Positions 1 to 14,226 of a stretch of 53,144 bases of DNA are shown here, in pieces. The translations under genes and the position numbers were made by a program. Source of the DNA: Nemertoderma westbladi. Its lineage: Eukaryota; Xenacoelomorpha; Nemertodermatida; Nemertodermatidae. The stretch lies in assembly GCA_032718475.1 (NCBI GenBank), contig JAUCBJ010001094.1:1-53144 (forward strand). Reading direction: 5' to 3'. Numbering within the stretch: position 1 is the first letter of the stretch; every line of letters begins with the position of its first letter. The notes under the pieces are model-generated. The model searched no databases. It was not told where the DNA came from and saw only the letters and a program-made list of their open reading frames with translations.

Positions 1-2
1 TG

Positions 3-1835
3 AACAGGCAGTACTCTGTTAATCTACAGGAGCTAATAAACCAACAGGTTGATGCCATCAATGATGCTGACGACAGCAGGCAATCATCCCAGGCATGGAA
101 ATCGATCAATCTGCTTACTGGGCGGAAAAGCCAACCAACCACCAAGGTTAAGGCTGAATCACCAGCCGATCGCCTCAATGGTTGGAAAGCCCACTTTGAA
201 AAGCTCCTCAATAATGACAGGGTATTGCCTGATAACTTTATAGAAGTAAAAGTGTCTGAGTCTGTACTCCCAGATATTCCCATTGGCGATATCTCCTTTG
301 CAGAAGTGAAGGCTGCTGCAAAGAGCATTAAGACCAATCGTGCCAGTGGAGTAGATGGTGTTCCCCCTGAGGTCTTTAAAATACCTGAGTGTTTAAAGCT
401 CATCTATCCCATCATAGTAGACATGTACCGTACAACAAGAGTCCCACAAGAAATGAAAACAAATAAGTTGGTGCCAGTTCCCAAGAAGGGCAACCTAACA
501 CTCTATGGTTCTTTTCGGGGAATCTCATTGATCTCGATTGCTGCAAAACTATACAATAGAATTCTATTAAATCGCATCAGGGATCCCATTGAGAGACTGC
601 TACGTGGAAATCAGAATGGGTTCCGTAAAGGTCGTGGGACCATGGAGCCCATTTTGGCACTTAGAAGGATAATTGAAGAGTTATCAAAAAAGAAAGACAG
701 GCATCTGGCTGTTATCTTTGTTGACTTCTTCAAGGCCTTTGATTCAGTCTCTCGCTCACGTATGTTCAGCATACTTTCATTATATGGGATTCCTGATGAA
801 ATTATTGCAGCAATCAGATCAGTATACGATGGTTCGACAACATTTGTGTCTACTGTTGACGGTGACACAGAACCATTTGAAGTGTTATGGGGCGTCCTCC
901 AAGGAGACACACTTGCACCATTCTTGTTCATTATTGTGGTTGACTATGTTCTACGCATGTCCTTAGATCATCATAATGATGATGGGGTGATGATAACTCC
1001 ACCTACTGGCTCCAGAAGTCGAGGAAATCCTGCCAAGTACCTAACTGATCTAGACTTTGCTGATGACTTAGGAGTACTCTCAGAATCATTAGAGGGAGCC
1101 CAGCGGCTCCTCAGCTCATTAGAACATGCTGCTTCTAGTGTTGGTCTTTTTATTAACTCCAGAAAGACCAAAATTCTGACAGTTAACTTTGAAAGTCCTC
1201 AGCAAGTCTCTGATCGGATGAGCATAAGCTCAAAGGATGGTATGCTTGAGCATGTGGACGACTTCTGTTACCTGGGATCATGGATCCGGAAGTCAGGTGA
1301 GGACCTTCGAATACGTAAGGGAAAGGCATGGGCAGCCTTGAATAGGCTTTCCAGGATTTGGAAGTCACCTAGAATTAATCGGAAACTTAAGGTCCGATTA
1401 TTTAGAGCAGCAGTAGTTCCAGTACTCCTCTACGGGAGTCCATGCTGGGCTCTAACTGCTGAGGACACCAAATCTCTGGATGGCACATTCACAAGAATGC
1501 TACGCCGGGTACATTGTGTCAAGTACAATGCACACATCTCCAACCAGACACTATATAACATTGGAGGTGTCTCATTGGTTCCCCCAAGCTTGACACTAGA
1601 ACAAAATCGCCTCCGCTTTGCAGGACATTGCTTTCGCCGTGAGGACCAGCCAGTGCATAATCTTGTACTTTGGCAGCCTCATGGAGTGAATAAGCATGGT
1701 GGACAGCCCATGACTTTCTTGAGACGCATCTTGAAGGACACTGGCCTTAAAGATGCGGATGATCTAGCAAATGTCATGGGTGATAGGGAGTTGTGGCGGT
1801 GCAATTTTGTTGACAAGCCGGCACAGCATTCTTAA
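3..1835 (+). CDS. Non-LTR retrotransposon ORF2 protein, 3' part (reverse transcriptase, RTE-like), open at left edge
   Basis: The frame is open from base 3 with no stop, so the protein continues off the left edge; the TTG at 225 is not a real start. The visible part has the linker typical of these polyproteins (AWKSINLLTGR, then FEKLLNN), then a complete reverse transcriptase core: FVDFFKAFDSV (first catalytic Asp at 723-725), LQGD (about 897-908), and DFADDL with the catalytic Asp pair at 1062-1067. The tail carries RLRFAGHCFRRE and FLRRILKDTG, typical of the C-terminal region of RTE/CR1-type elements. It has no frameshift or stop, unlike its relative at 43137-44029. The enzyme copies its own RNA into DNA at a nick in chromosomal DNA; the endonuclease domain would lie to the left, outside the window. 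The clade name (RTE-like) is a judgement from recalled motifs. Confidence 0.9.
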   Translation, partial: NRQYSVNLQELINQQVDAINDADDSRQSSQAWKSINLLTGRKSQPTTKVKAESPADRLNGWKAHFEKLLNNDRVLPDNFIEVKVSESVLPDIPIGDISFAEVKAAAKSIKTNRASGVDGVPPEVFKIPECLKLIYPIIVDMYRTTRVPQEMKTNKLVPVPKKGNLTLYGSFRGISLISIAAKLYNRILLNRIRDPIERLLRGNQNGFRKGRGTMEPILALRRIIEELSKKKDRHLAVIFVDFFKAFDSVSRSRMFSILSLYGIPDEIIAAIRSVYDGSTTFVSTVDGDTEPFEVLWGVLQGDTLAPFLFIIVVDYVLRMSLDHHNDDGVMITPPTGSRSRGNPAKYLTDLDFADDLGVLSESLEGAQRLLSSLEHAASSVGLFINSRKTKILTVNFESPQQVSDRMSISSKDGMLEHVDDFCYLGSWIRKSGEDLRIRKGKAWAALNRLSRIWKSPRINRKLKVRLFRAAVVPVLLYGSPCWALTAEDTKSLDGTFTRMLRRVHCVKYNAHISNQTLYNIGGVSLVPPSLTLEQNRLRFAGHCFRREDQPVHNLVLWQPHGVNKHGGQPMTFLRRILKDTGLKDADDLANVMGDRELWRCNFVDKPAQHS

Positions 1836-1865
1836 AAATGCAGCTGCAATGCAGCATGCCGATCC

Positions 1866-1890
1866 TAGTAGTAGTAGTAGTAGTAGTAGT
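1866..1890 (+). repeat. (TAG)n microsatellite, probable 3' tail of the RTE-like element
   Basis: About eight TAG repeats follow the stop codon by roughly 30 bases, after the sequence GCAGCATGCCGATC. The degraded copy at 43137-44029 ends with the same GCAGCATGCCGATC and a shorter TAG run, so this microsatellite is the element's own 3' end and not chance sequence. Confidence 0.85.
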
Positions 1891-2420
1891 TTACTTATAA
1901 TAGAACTGAAATTCATAAACAATGAACTCTGATAAAAAAAATCAGATCAGCAATTTAATTAGTTTTAGGGGAAATCATTATTGCACATGTATTATTATTA
2001 TTATTAAACAACATTATTTATCAATTGTACTATTAATCATATAAGACAATGTACTACACATTAGAGGTTAAAATATTGTATCAATGTACAACATAGCTAC
2101 ACACTCATGTGACTGCACGATACGTTACACAAGTAACACATTAATCAAAAATTATATATATTCAAATCTGAAACTAAAATACGCCAAAAATACATACAAG
2201 CGCGGCGAATAGAAACTTAAATTACCATAAAACATGTTCAACTAACAATTCATAAAAGGCCTACTGCACAAAGTCGAGTTATCTAAATTTACTGTAATAT
2301 TATCCATTTCACTGATGCTAAGTAATAAAATTAAAAATAATTCCTTTACTTTTTACAAAATATTATTTTGAATAATGTTGTCTATTTTGTTGCCAATTTG
2401 AAGTGGATCTACATTTATAT
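1891..2420. other. AT-rich spacer, no gene seen
   Basis: AT-rich sequence with short ATT/TAT runs between the retrotransposon tail and the 37-bp satellite. I see no ORF, RNA gene or inverted repeat in it. Confidence 0.6.
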
Positions 2421-4770
2421 ACTAATACTAATACATAGGGACTACTAACCACGGTACACTAATAATAATACATAGGGACTACTAACCACGGTACACTAAT
2501 ACTAATACAAAGGGACTACTAACCACGGTACACTAATACTAATACAAAGGGACTACTAACCACGGTACACTAATACTAATACAAAGGGACTACTAACCAC
2601 GGTACACTAATACTAATACAAAGGGACTACTAACCACGGTACACTAATACTAATACAAAGGGACTACTAACCACGGTACACTAATACTAATACAAAGGGA
2701 CTACTAACCACGGTACACTAATACTAATACAAAGGGACTACTAACCACGGTACACTAATACTAATACAAAGGGACTACTAACCACGGTACACTAATACTA
2801 ATACAAAGGGACTACTAACCACGGTACACTAATACTAATACAAAGGGACTACTAACCACGGTACACTAATACTAATACAAAGGGACTACTAACCACGGTA
2901 CACTAATACTAATACAAAGGGACTACTAACCACGGTACACTAATACTAATACAAAGGGAATCGACTACTAACCACGGTACACTAATACTAATACAAAGGG
3001 ACTACTAACCACGGTACACTAATACTAATACAAAGGGACTACTAACCACGGTACACTAATACTAATACAAAGGGACTACTAACCACGGTACACTAATACT
3101 AATACAAAGGGACTACTAACCACGGTACACTAATACTAATACAAAGGGACTACTAACCACGGTACACTAATACTAATACAAAGGGACTACTAACCACGGT
3201 ACACTAATACTAATACAAAGGGACTACTAACCACGGTACACTAATACTAATACAAAGGGACTACTAACCACGGTACACTAATACTAATACAAAGGGACTA
3301 CTAACCACGGTACACTAATACTAATACAAAGGGACTACTAACCACGGTACACTAATACTAATACAAAGGGACTACTAACCACGGTACACTAATACTAATA
3401 CAAAGGGAATCGACTACTAACCACGGTACACTAATACTAATACAAAGGGACTACTAACCACGGTACACTAATACTAATACAAAGGGACTACTAACCACGG
3501 TACACTAATACTAATACAAAGGGACTACTAACCACGGTACACTAATACTAATACAAAGGGAATCGACTACTAACCACGGTACACTAATACTAATACATAG
3601 GGACTACTAACCACGGTACACTAATACTAATACATAGGGACTACTAACCACGGTACACTAATAATAATACAAAGGGACTACTAACCACGGTACACTAATA
3701 CTAATACAAAGGGACTACTAACCACGGTACACTAATACTAATACAAAGGGACTACTAACCACGGTACACTAATACTAATACAAAGGGAATCGACTACTAA
3801 CCACGGTACACTAATAATAATACAAAGGGACTACTAACCACGGTACACTAATACTAATACAAAGGGACTACTAACCACGGTACACTAATACTAATACAAA
3901 GGGACTACTAACCACGGTACACTAATACTAATACAAAGGGACTACTAACCACGGTACACTAATACTAATACAAAGGGACTACTAACCACGGTACACTAAT
4001 ACTAATACAAAGGGAATCGACTACTAACCACGGTACACTATACTACAGTAATACAAAGGGACTACTAACCACGGTACACTAATACTAATACAAAGGGACT
4101 ACTAACCACGGTACACTAATACTAATACAAAGGGACTACTAACCACGGTACACTAATACTAATACAAAGGGAATCGACTACTAACCACGGTACACTAATA
4201 ATAATACAAAGGGACTACTAACCACGGTACACTAATACTAATACAAAGGGACTACTAACCACGGTACACTAATAATAATACAAAGGGACTACTAACCACG
4301 GTACACTAATACTAATACAAAGGGACTACTAACCACGGTACACTAATACTAATACAAAGGGACTACTAACCACGTTACACTAATAATAATACAAAGGGAC
4401 TACTAACCACGGTACACTAATACTAATACAAAGGGACTACTAACCACGGTACACTAATAATAATACAAAGGGACTACTAACCACGGTACACTAATAATAA
4501 TACAAAGGGACTACTAACCACGGTACACTAATACTAATACAAAGGGACTACTAACCACGGTACACTAATAATAATACAAAGGGACTACTAACCACGGTAC
4601 ACTAATAATAATACAAAGGGACTACTAACCACGGTACACTAATACTAATACAAAGGGACTACTAACCACGGTACACTAATAATAATACAAAGGGACTACT
4701 AACCACGGTACACTAATACTAATACAAAGGGACTACTAACCACGGTACACTAATACTAATACAAAGGGAC

Positions 4771-6770
4771 TACTGACCACGGTACACTAATACTAATACA
4801 AAGGGACTACTAACCACGGTACACTAATAATAATACAAAGGGACTACTAACCACGGTACACTAATAATAATACATAGGGACTACTAACCACGGTACACTA
4901 ATAATAATACAAAGGGACTACTAACCACGGTACACTAATAATAATACATAGGGACTACTAACCACGGTACACTAATACTAATACAAAGGGACTACTAACC
5001 ACGGTACACTAATAATAATACAAAGGGACTACTAACCACGGTACACTAATAATAATACATAGGGACTACTAACCACGGTACACTAATAATAATACAAAGG
5101 GACTACTAACCACGGTACACTAATAATAATACAAAGGGACTACTAACCACGGTACACTAATAATAATACATAGGGACTACTAACCACGGTACACTAATAC
5201 TAATACAAAGGGACTACTAACCACGGTACACTAATAATAATACAAAGGGACTACTAACCACGGTACACTAATACTAATACAAAGGGACTACTAACCACGG
5301 TACACTAATACTAATACAAAGGAACTACTAACCACGGTACACTAATACTAATACAAAGGGACTACTAACCACGGTACACTAATACTAATACAAAGGGACT
5401 ACTAACCACGGTACACTAATAATAATACAAAGGGACTACTAACCACGGTACACTAATACTAATACAAAGGGACTACTAACCACGGTACACTAATACTAAT
5501 ACAAAGGGACTACTGACCACGGTACACTAATAATAATACAAAGGGACTACTAACCACGGTACACTAATAATAATACATAGGGACTACTAACCACGGTACA
5601 CTAATACTAATACAAAGGGACTACTAACCACGGTACACTAATAATAATACAAAGGGACTACTAACCATGGTACACTAATACTAATACAAAGGGACTACTA
5701 ACCACGGTACACTAATACTAATACAAAGGGACTACTAACCACGGTACACTAATACTAATACAAAGGGACTACTAACCACGGTACACTAATACTAATACAT
5801 AGGGACTACTAACCACGGTACACTAATACTAATACAAAGGGACTACTAACCACGGTACACTAATACTAATACAAAGGGACTACTAACCATGGTACACTAA
5901 TACTAATACAAAGGGACTACTAACCACGGTACACTAATACTAATACAAAGGGACTACTAACCACGGTACACTAATACTAATACAAAGGGACTACTAACCA
6001 CGGTACACTAATACTAATACAAAGGGACTACTAACCACGGTACACTAATACTAATACATAGGGACTACTAACCACGGTACACTAATAATAATACATAGGG
6101 ACTACTAACCACGGTACACTAATACTAATACAAAGGGACTAATAAGGCTCGCTACACTAATACTAATACAAAGGGACTACTAACCACGGTACACTAATAC
6201 TAATACAAAGGGACTACTAACCACGGTACACTAATACTAATACAAAGGGACTACTAACCACGGTACACTAATACTAATACAAAGGGACTACTAACCACGG
6301 TACACTAATACTAATACAAAGGGACTACTAACCACGGTACACTAATACTAATACAAAGGGACTACTAACCACGGTACACTAATACTAATACAAAGGGACT
6401 ACTAACCACGGTACACTAATACTAATACATAGGGACTACTAACCACGGTACACTAATAATAATACAAAGGGACTACTAACCACGGTACACTAATACTAAT
6501 ACATAGGGACTACTAACCACGGTACACTAATACTAATACATAGGGACTACTAACCACGGTACACTAATAATAATACAAAGGGACTACTAACCACGGTACA
6601 CTAATACTAATACAAAGGGACTACTAACCACGGTACACTAATACTAATACAAAGGGACTACTAACCACGGTACACTAATACTAATACAAAGGGACTACTA
6701 ACCACGGTACACTAATACTAATACATAGGGACTACTAACCACGGTACACTAATACTAATACAAAGGGACT
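4771..6770. repeat. Higher-order duplicated segment inside the 37-bp array (left copy)
   Basis: The order of unit variants from the CTGACC at 4771 through the GGAACT at 5321, the CCATGG units at 5666 and 5887 and the AATAAGGCTCGC at 6141 is repeated exactly 9456 bases downstream (14227, 14777, 15122, 15343, 15597). The match continues to about 6760 and fails by the CCATGG at 6776. The offset equals 255 units of 37 plus four 5-bp insertions plus one extra base, so it fits a segment copied within the array. Confidence 0.85.
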
Positions 6771-9700
6771 ACTAACCATGGTACACTAATACTAATACAA
6801 AGGGACTACTAACCACGGTACACTAATACTAATACAAAGGGAATCGACTACTAACCACGGTACACTAATACTAATACAAAGGGACTACTAACCACGGTAC
6901 ACTAATAATAATACAAAGGGACTACTAACCACGGTACACTAATAATAATACAAAGGGACTACTAACCACGGTACACTAATACTAATACAAAGGGACTACT
7001 AACCACGGTACACTAATAATAATACAAAGGGACTACTAACCACGGTACACTAATACTAATACAAAGGGACTACTAACCACGGTACACTAATACTAATACA
7101 AAGGGACTACTAACCACGGTACACTAATACTAATACAAAGGGACTATTAACCACGGTACACTAATACTAATACAAAGGGACTACTAACCACGGTACACTA
7201 ATAATAATACAAAGGGACTACTAACCACGGTACACTAATAATAATACATAGGGACTACTAACCACGGTACACTAATACTAATACAAAGGGACTACTAACC
7301 ACGGTACACTAATACTAATACAAAGGGACTACTAACCATGGTACACTAATACTAATACAAAGGGACTACTAACCACGGTACACTAATACTAATACAAAGG
7401 GACTACTAACCACGGTACACTAATACTAATACAAAGGGACTACTAACCACGGTACACTAATAATAATACAAAGGGACTACTAACCACGGTACACTAATAC
7501 TAATACAAAGGGACTACTAACCACGGTACACTAATACTAATACAAAGGGACTACTAACCACGGTACACTAATACTAATACAAAGGGACTACTAACCACGG
7601 TACACTAATACTAATACAAAGGGACTACTAACCACGGTACACTAATACTAATACAAAGGGACTACTAACCACGGTACACTAATACTAATACAAAGGGACT
7701 ACTAACCATGGTACACTAATACTAATACAAAGGGACTACTAACCACGGTACACTAATACTAATACAAAGGGACTACTAACCATGGTACACTAATACTAAT
7801 ACAAAGGGACTACTAACCACGGTACACTAATACTAATACAAAGGGAATCGACTACTAACCACGGTACACTAATACTAATACAAAGGGACTACTAACCATG
7901 GTACACTAATACTAATACAAAGGGACTACTAACCACGGTACACTAATACTAATACAAAGGGACTACTAACCATGGTACACTAATACTAATACAAAGGGAC
8001 TACTAACCACGGTACACTAATACTAATACAAAGGGACTACTAACCACGGTACACTAATACTAATACAAAGGGACTACTAACCACGGTACACTAATAATAA
8101 TACAAAGGGACTACTAACCACGGTACACTAATACTAATACAAAGGGACTACTAACCACGGTACACTAATAATAATACAAAGGGACTACTAACCACGGTAC
8201 ACTAATACTAATACAAAGGGACTACTAACCACGGTACACTAATACTAATACAAAGGGACTACTAACCACGGTACACTAATACTAATACAAAGGGACTACT
8301 AACCACGGTACACTAATACTAATACAAAGGGACTACTAACCACGGTACACTAATAATAATACAAAGGGACTACTAACCACGGTACACTAATAATAATACA
8401 AAGGGACTACTAACCACGGTACACTAATACTAATACAAAGGGACTACTAACCACGGTACACTAATAATAATACAAAGGGACTACTAACCACGGTACACTA
8501 ATACTAATACAAAGGGACTACTAACCACGGTACACTAATACTAATACAAAGGGACTACTAACCACGGTACACTAATACTAATACAAAGGGACTACTAACC
8601 ACGGTACACTAATACTAATACAAAGGGACTACTAACCACGGTACACTAATACTAATACAAAGGGACTACTAACCACGGTACACTAATACTAATACAAAGG
8701 GACTACTAACCACGGTACACTAATACTAATACAAAGGGACTACTAACCACGGTACACTAATACTAATACAAAGGGACTACTAACCACGGTACACTAATAC
8801 TAATACAAAGGGACTACTAACCACGGTACACTAATACTAATACAAAGGGACTACTAACCACGGTACACTAATACTAATACAAAGGGACTACTAACCACGG
8901 TACACTAATACTAATACAAAGGGACTACTAACCACGGTACACTAATACTAATACAAAGGGACTACTAACCACGGTACACTAATACTAATACAAAGGGACT
9001 ACTAACCACGGTACACTAATACTAATACAAAGGGACTACTAACCACGGTACACTAATACTAATACAAAGGGACTACTAACCACGGTACACTAATACTAAT
9101 ACAAAGGGACTACTAACCACGGTACACTAATACTAATACAAAGGGACTACTAACCACGGTACACTAATACTAATACAAAGGGACTACTAACCACGGTACA
9201 CTAATACTAATACAAAGGGACTACTAACCACGGTACACTAATACTAATACAAAGGGACTACTAACCACGGTACACTAATACTAATACAAAGGGACTACTA
9301 ACCACGGTACACTAATACTAATACAAAGGGACTACTAACCACGGTACACTAATACTAATACAAAGGGACTACTAACCACGGTACACTAATACTAATACAA
9401 AGGGACTACTAACCACGGTACACTAATACTAATACAAAGGGACTACTAACCACGGTACACTAATACTAATACAAAGGGACTACTAACCACGGTACACTAA
9501 TACTAATACAAAGGGACTACTAACCACGGTACACTAATACTAATACAAAGGGACTACTAACCACGGTACACTAATACTAATACAAAGGGACTACTAACCA
9601 CGGTACACTAATACTAATACAAAGGGACTACTAACCACGGTACACTAATACTAATACAAAGGGACTACTAACCACGGTACACTAATACTAATACAAAGGG

Positions 9701-12700
9701 ACTACTAACCACGGTACACTAATACTAATACAAAGGGACTACTAACCACGGTACACTAATACTAATACAAAGGGACTACTAACCACGGTACACTAATACT
9801 AATACAAAGGGACTACTAACCACGGTACACTAATACTAATACAAAGGGACTACTAACCACGGTACACTAATACTAATACAAAGGGACTACTAACCACGGT
9901 ACACTAATACTAATACAAAGGGACTACTAACCACGGTACACTAATACTAATACAAAGGGACTACTAACCACGGTACACTAATACTAATACAAAGGGACTA
10001 CTAACCACGGTACACTAATACTAATACAAAGGGACTACTAACCACGGTACACTAATACTAATACAAAGGGACTACTAACCACGGTACACTAATACTAATA
10101 CAAAGGGACTACTAACCACGGTACACTAATACTAATACAAAGGGACTACTAACCACGGTACACTAATACTAATACAAAGGGACTACTAACCACGGTACAC
10201 TAATACTAATACAAAGGGACTACTAACCACGGTACACTAATACTAATACAAAGGGACTACTAACCACGGTACACTAATACTAATACAAAGGGACTACTAA
10301 CCACGGTACACTAATACTAATACAAAGGGACTACTAACCACGGTACACTAATACTAATACAAAGGGACTACTAACCACGGTACACTAATACTAATACAAA
10401 GGGACTACTAACCACGGTACACTAATACTAATACAAAGGGACTACTAACCACGGTACACTAATACTAATACAAAGGGACTACTAACCACGGTACACTAAT
10501 ACTAATACAAAGGGACTACTAACCACGGTACACTAATACTAATACAAAGGGACTACTAACCACGGTACACTAATACTAATACAAAGGGACTACTAACCAC
10601 GGTACACTAATACTAATACAAAGGGACTACTAACCACGGTACACTAATACTAATACAAAGGGACTACTAACCACGGTACACTAATACTAATACAAAGGGA
10701 CTACTAACCACGGTACACTAATACTAATACAAAGGGACTACTAACCACGGTACACTAATACTAATACAAAGGGACTACTAACCACGGTACACTAATACTA
10801 ATACAAAGGGACTACTAACCACGGTACACTAATACTAATACAAAGGGACTACTAACCACGGTACACTAATACTAATACAAAGGGACTACTAACCACGGTA
10901 CACTAATACTAATACAAAGGGACTACTAACCACGGTACACTAATACTAATACAAAGGGACTACTAACCACGGTACACTAATACTAATACAAAGGGACTAC
11001 TAACCACGGTACACTAATACTAATACAAAGGGACTACTAACCACGGTACACTAATACTAATACAAAGGGACTACTAACCACGGTACACTAATACTAATAC
11101 AAAGGGACTACTAACCACGGTACACTAATACTAATACAAAGGGACTACTAACCACGGTACACTAATACTAATACAAAGGGACTACTAACCACGGTACACT
11201 AATACTAATACAAAGGGACTACTAACCACGGTACACTAATACTAATACAAAGGGACTACTAACCACGGTACACTAATACTAATACAAAGGGACTACTAAC
11301 CACGGTACACTAATACTAATACAAAGGGACTACTAACCACGGTACACTAATACTAATACAAAGGGACTACTAACCACGGTACACTAATACTAATACAAAG
11401 GGACTACTAACCACGGTACACTAATACTAATACAAAGGGACTACTAACCACGGTACACTAATACTAATACAAAGGGACTACTAACCACGGTACACTAATA
11501 CTAATACAAAGGGACTACTAACCACGGTACACTAATAATAATACAAAGGGACTACTAACCACGGTACACTAATACTAATACAAAGGGACTACTAACCACG
11601 GTACACTAATAATAATACAAAGGGACTACTAACCACGGTACACTAATAATAATACAAAGGGACTACTAACCACGGTACACTAATACTAATACAAAGGGAC
11701 TACTAACCACGGTACACTAATAATAATACAAAGGGACTACTAACCACGGTACACTAATAATAATACATAGGGACTACTAACCACGGTACACTAATAATAA
11801 TACAAAGGGACTACTAACCACGGTACACTAATACTAATACAAAGGGACTACTAACCACGGTACACTAATACTAATACAAAGGGACTACTAACCACGGTAC
11901 ACTAATACTAATACAAAGGGACTACTAACCACGGTACACTAATACTAATACAAAGGGACTACTGACCACGGTACACTAATACTAATACAAAGGGACTACT
12001 AACCACGGTACACTAATACTAATACAAAGGGACTACTAACCACGGTACACTAATAATAATACAAAGGGACTACTAACCACGGTACACTAATACTAATACA
12101 TAGGGACTACTAACCACGGTACACTAATAATAATACAAAGGGACTACTAACCACGGTACACTAATAATAATACATAGGGACTACTAACCACGGTACACTA
12201 ATACTAATACAAAGGGACTACTAACCACGGTACACTAATACTAATACAAAGGGACTACTAACCACGGTACACTAATACTAATACAAAGGGACTACTAACC
12301 ACGGTACACTAATACTAATACAAAGGGACTACTAACCACGGTACACTAATACTAATACAAAGGGACTACTAACCACGGTACACTAATACTAATACAAAGG
12401 GACTACTAACCACGGTACACTAATACTAATACAAAGGGACTACTAACCACGGTACACTAATACTAATACATAGGGACTACTAACCACGGTACACTAATAA
12501 TAATACAAAGGGACTACTAACCACGGTACACTAATACTAATACAAAGGGACTACTAACCACGGTACACTAATACTAATACAAAGGGACTACTAACCACGG
12601 TACACTAATACTAATACATAGGGACTACTAACCACGGTACACTAATACTAATACAAAGGGACTACTAACCACGGTACACTAATAATAATACAAAGGGACT

Positions 12701-14226
12701 ACTGACCACGGTACACTAATACTAATACAAAGGGACTACTGACCACGGTACACTAATACTAATACAAAGGGAATCGACTACTAACCACGGTACACTAATA
12801 CTAATACAAAGGGACTACTAACCACGGTACACTAATACTAATACAAAGGGACTACTGACCACGGTACACTAATACTAATACAAAGGGACTACTAACCACG
12901 GTACACTAATAATAATACAAAGGGACTACTAACCACGGTACACTAATAATAATACATAGGGACTACTAACCACGGTACACTAATAATAATACAAAGGGAC
13001 TACTAACCACGGTACACTAATAATAATACATAGGGACTACTAACCACGGTACACTAATACTAATACAAAGGGACTACTAACCACGGTACACTAATAATAA
13101 TACAAAGGGACTACTAACCACGGTACACTAATAATAATACATAGGGACTACTAACCACGGTACACTAATAATAATACAAAGGGACTACTAACCACGGTAC
13201 ACTAATAATAATACAAAGGGACTACTAACCACGGTACACTAATAATAATACATAGGGACTACTAACCACGGTACACTAATACTAATACAAAGGGACTACT
13301 AACCACGGTACACTAATAATAATACAAAGGGACTACTAACCACGGTACACTAATACTAATACAAAGGGACTACTAACCACGGTACACTAATACTAATACA
13401 AAGGAACTACTAACCACGGTACACTAATACTAATACAAAGGGACTACTAACCACGGTACACTAATACTAATACAAAGGGACTACTAACCACGGTACACTA
13501 ATAATAATACAAAGGGACTACTAACCACGGTACACTAATAATAATACATAGGGACTACTAACCACGGTACACTAATACTAATACAAAGGGACTACTAACC
13601 ACGGTACACTAATACTAATACAAAGGGACTACTAACCACGGTACACTAATACTAATACAAAGGGACTACTAACCACGGTACACTAATACTAATACAAAGG
13701 GACTACTAACCACGGTACACTAATACTAATACAAAGGGACTACTAACCACGGTACACTAATACTAATACAAAGGGACTACTAACCACGGTACACTAATAC
13801 TAATACAAAGGGAATCGACTACTAACCACGGTACACTAATACTAATACAAAGGGACTACTAACCACGGTACACTAATAATAATACAAAGGGACTACTAAC
13901 CACGGTACACTAATACTAATACAAAGGGACTACTAACCATGGTACACTAATACTAATACAAAGGGACTACTAACCACGGTACACTAATAATAATACAAAG
14001 GGACTACTAACCACGGTACACTAATAATAATACATAGGGACTACTAACCACGGTACACTAATAATAATACAAAGGGACTACTAACCACGGTACACTAATA
14101 ATAATACAAAGGGACTACTAACCACGGTACACTAATAATAATACATAGGGACTACTAACCACGGTACACTAATACTAATACAAAGGGACTACTAACCACG
14201 GTACACTAATACTAATACAAAGGGAC

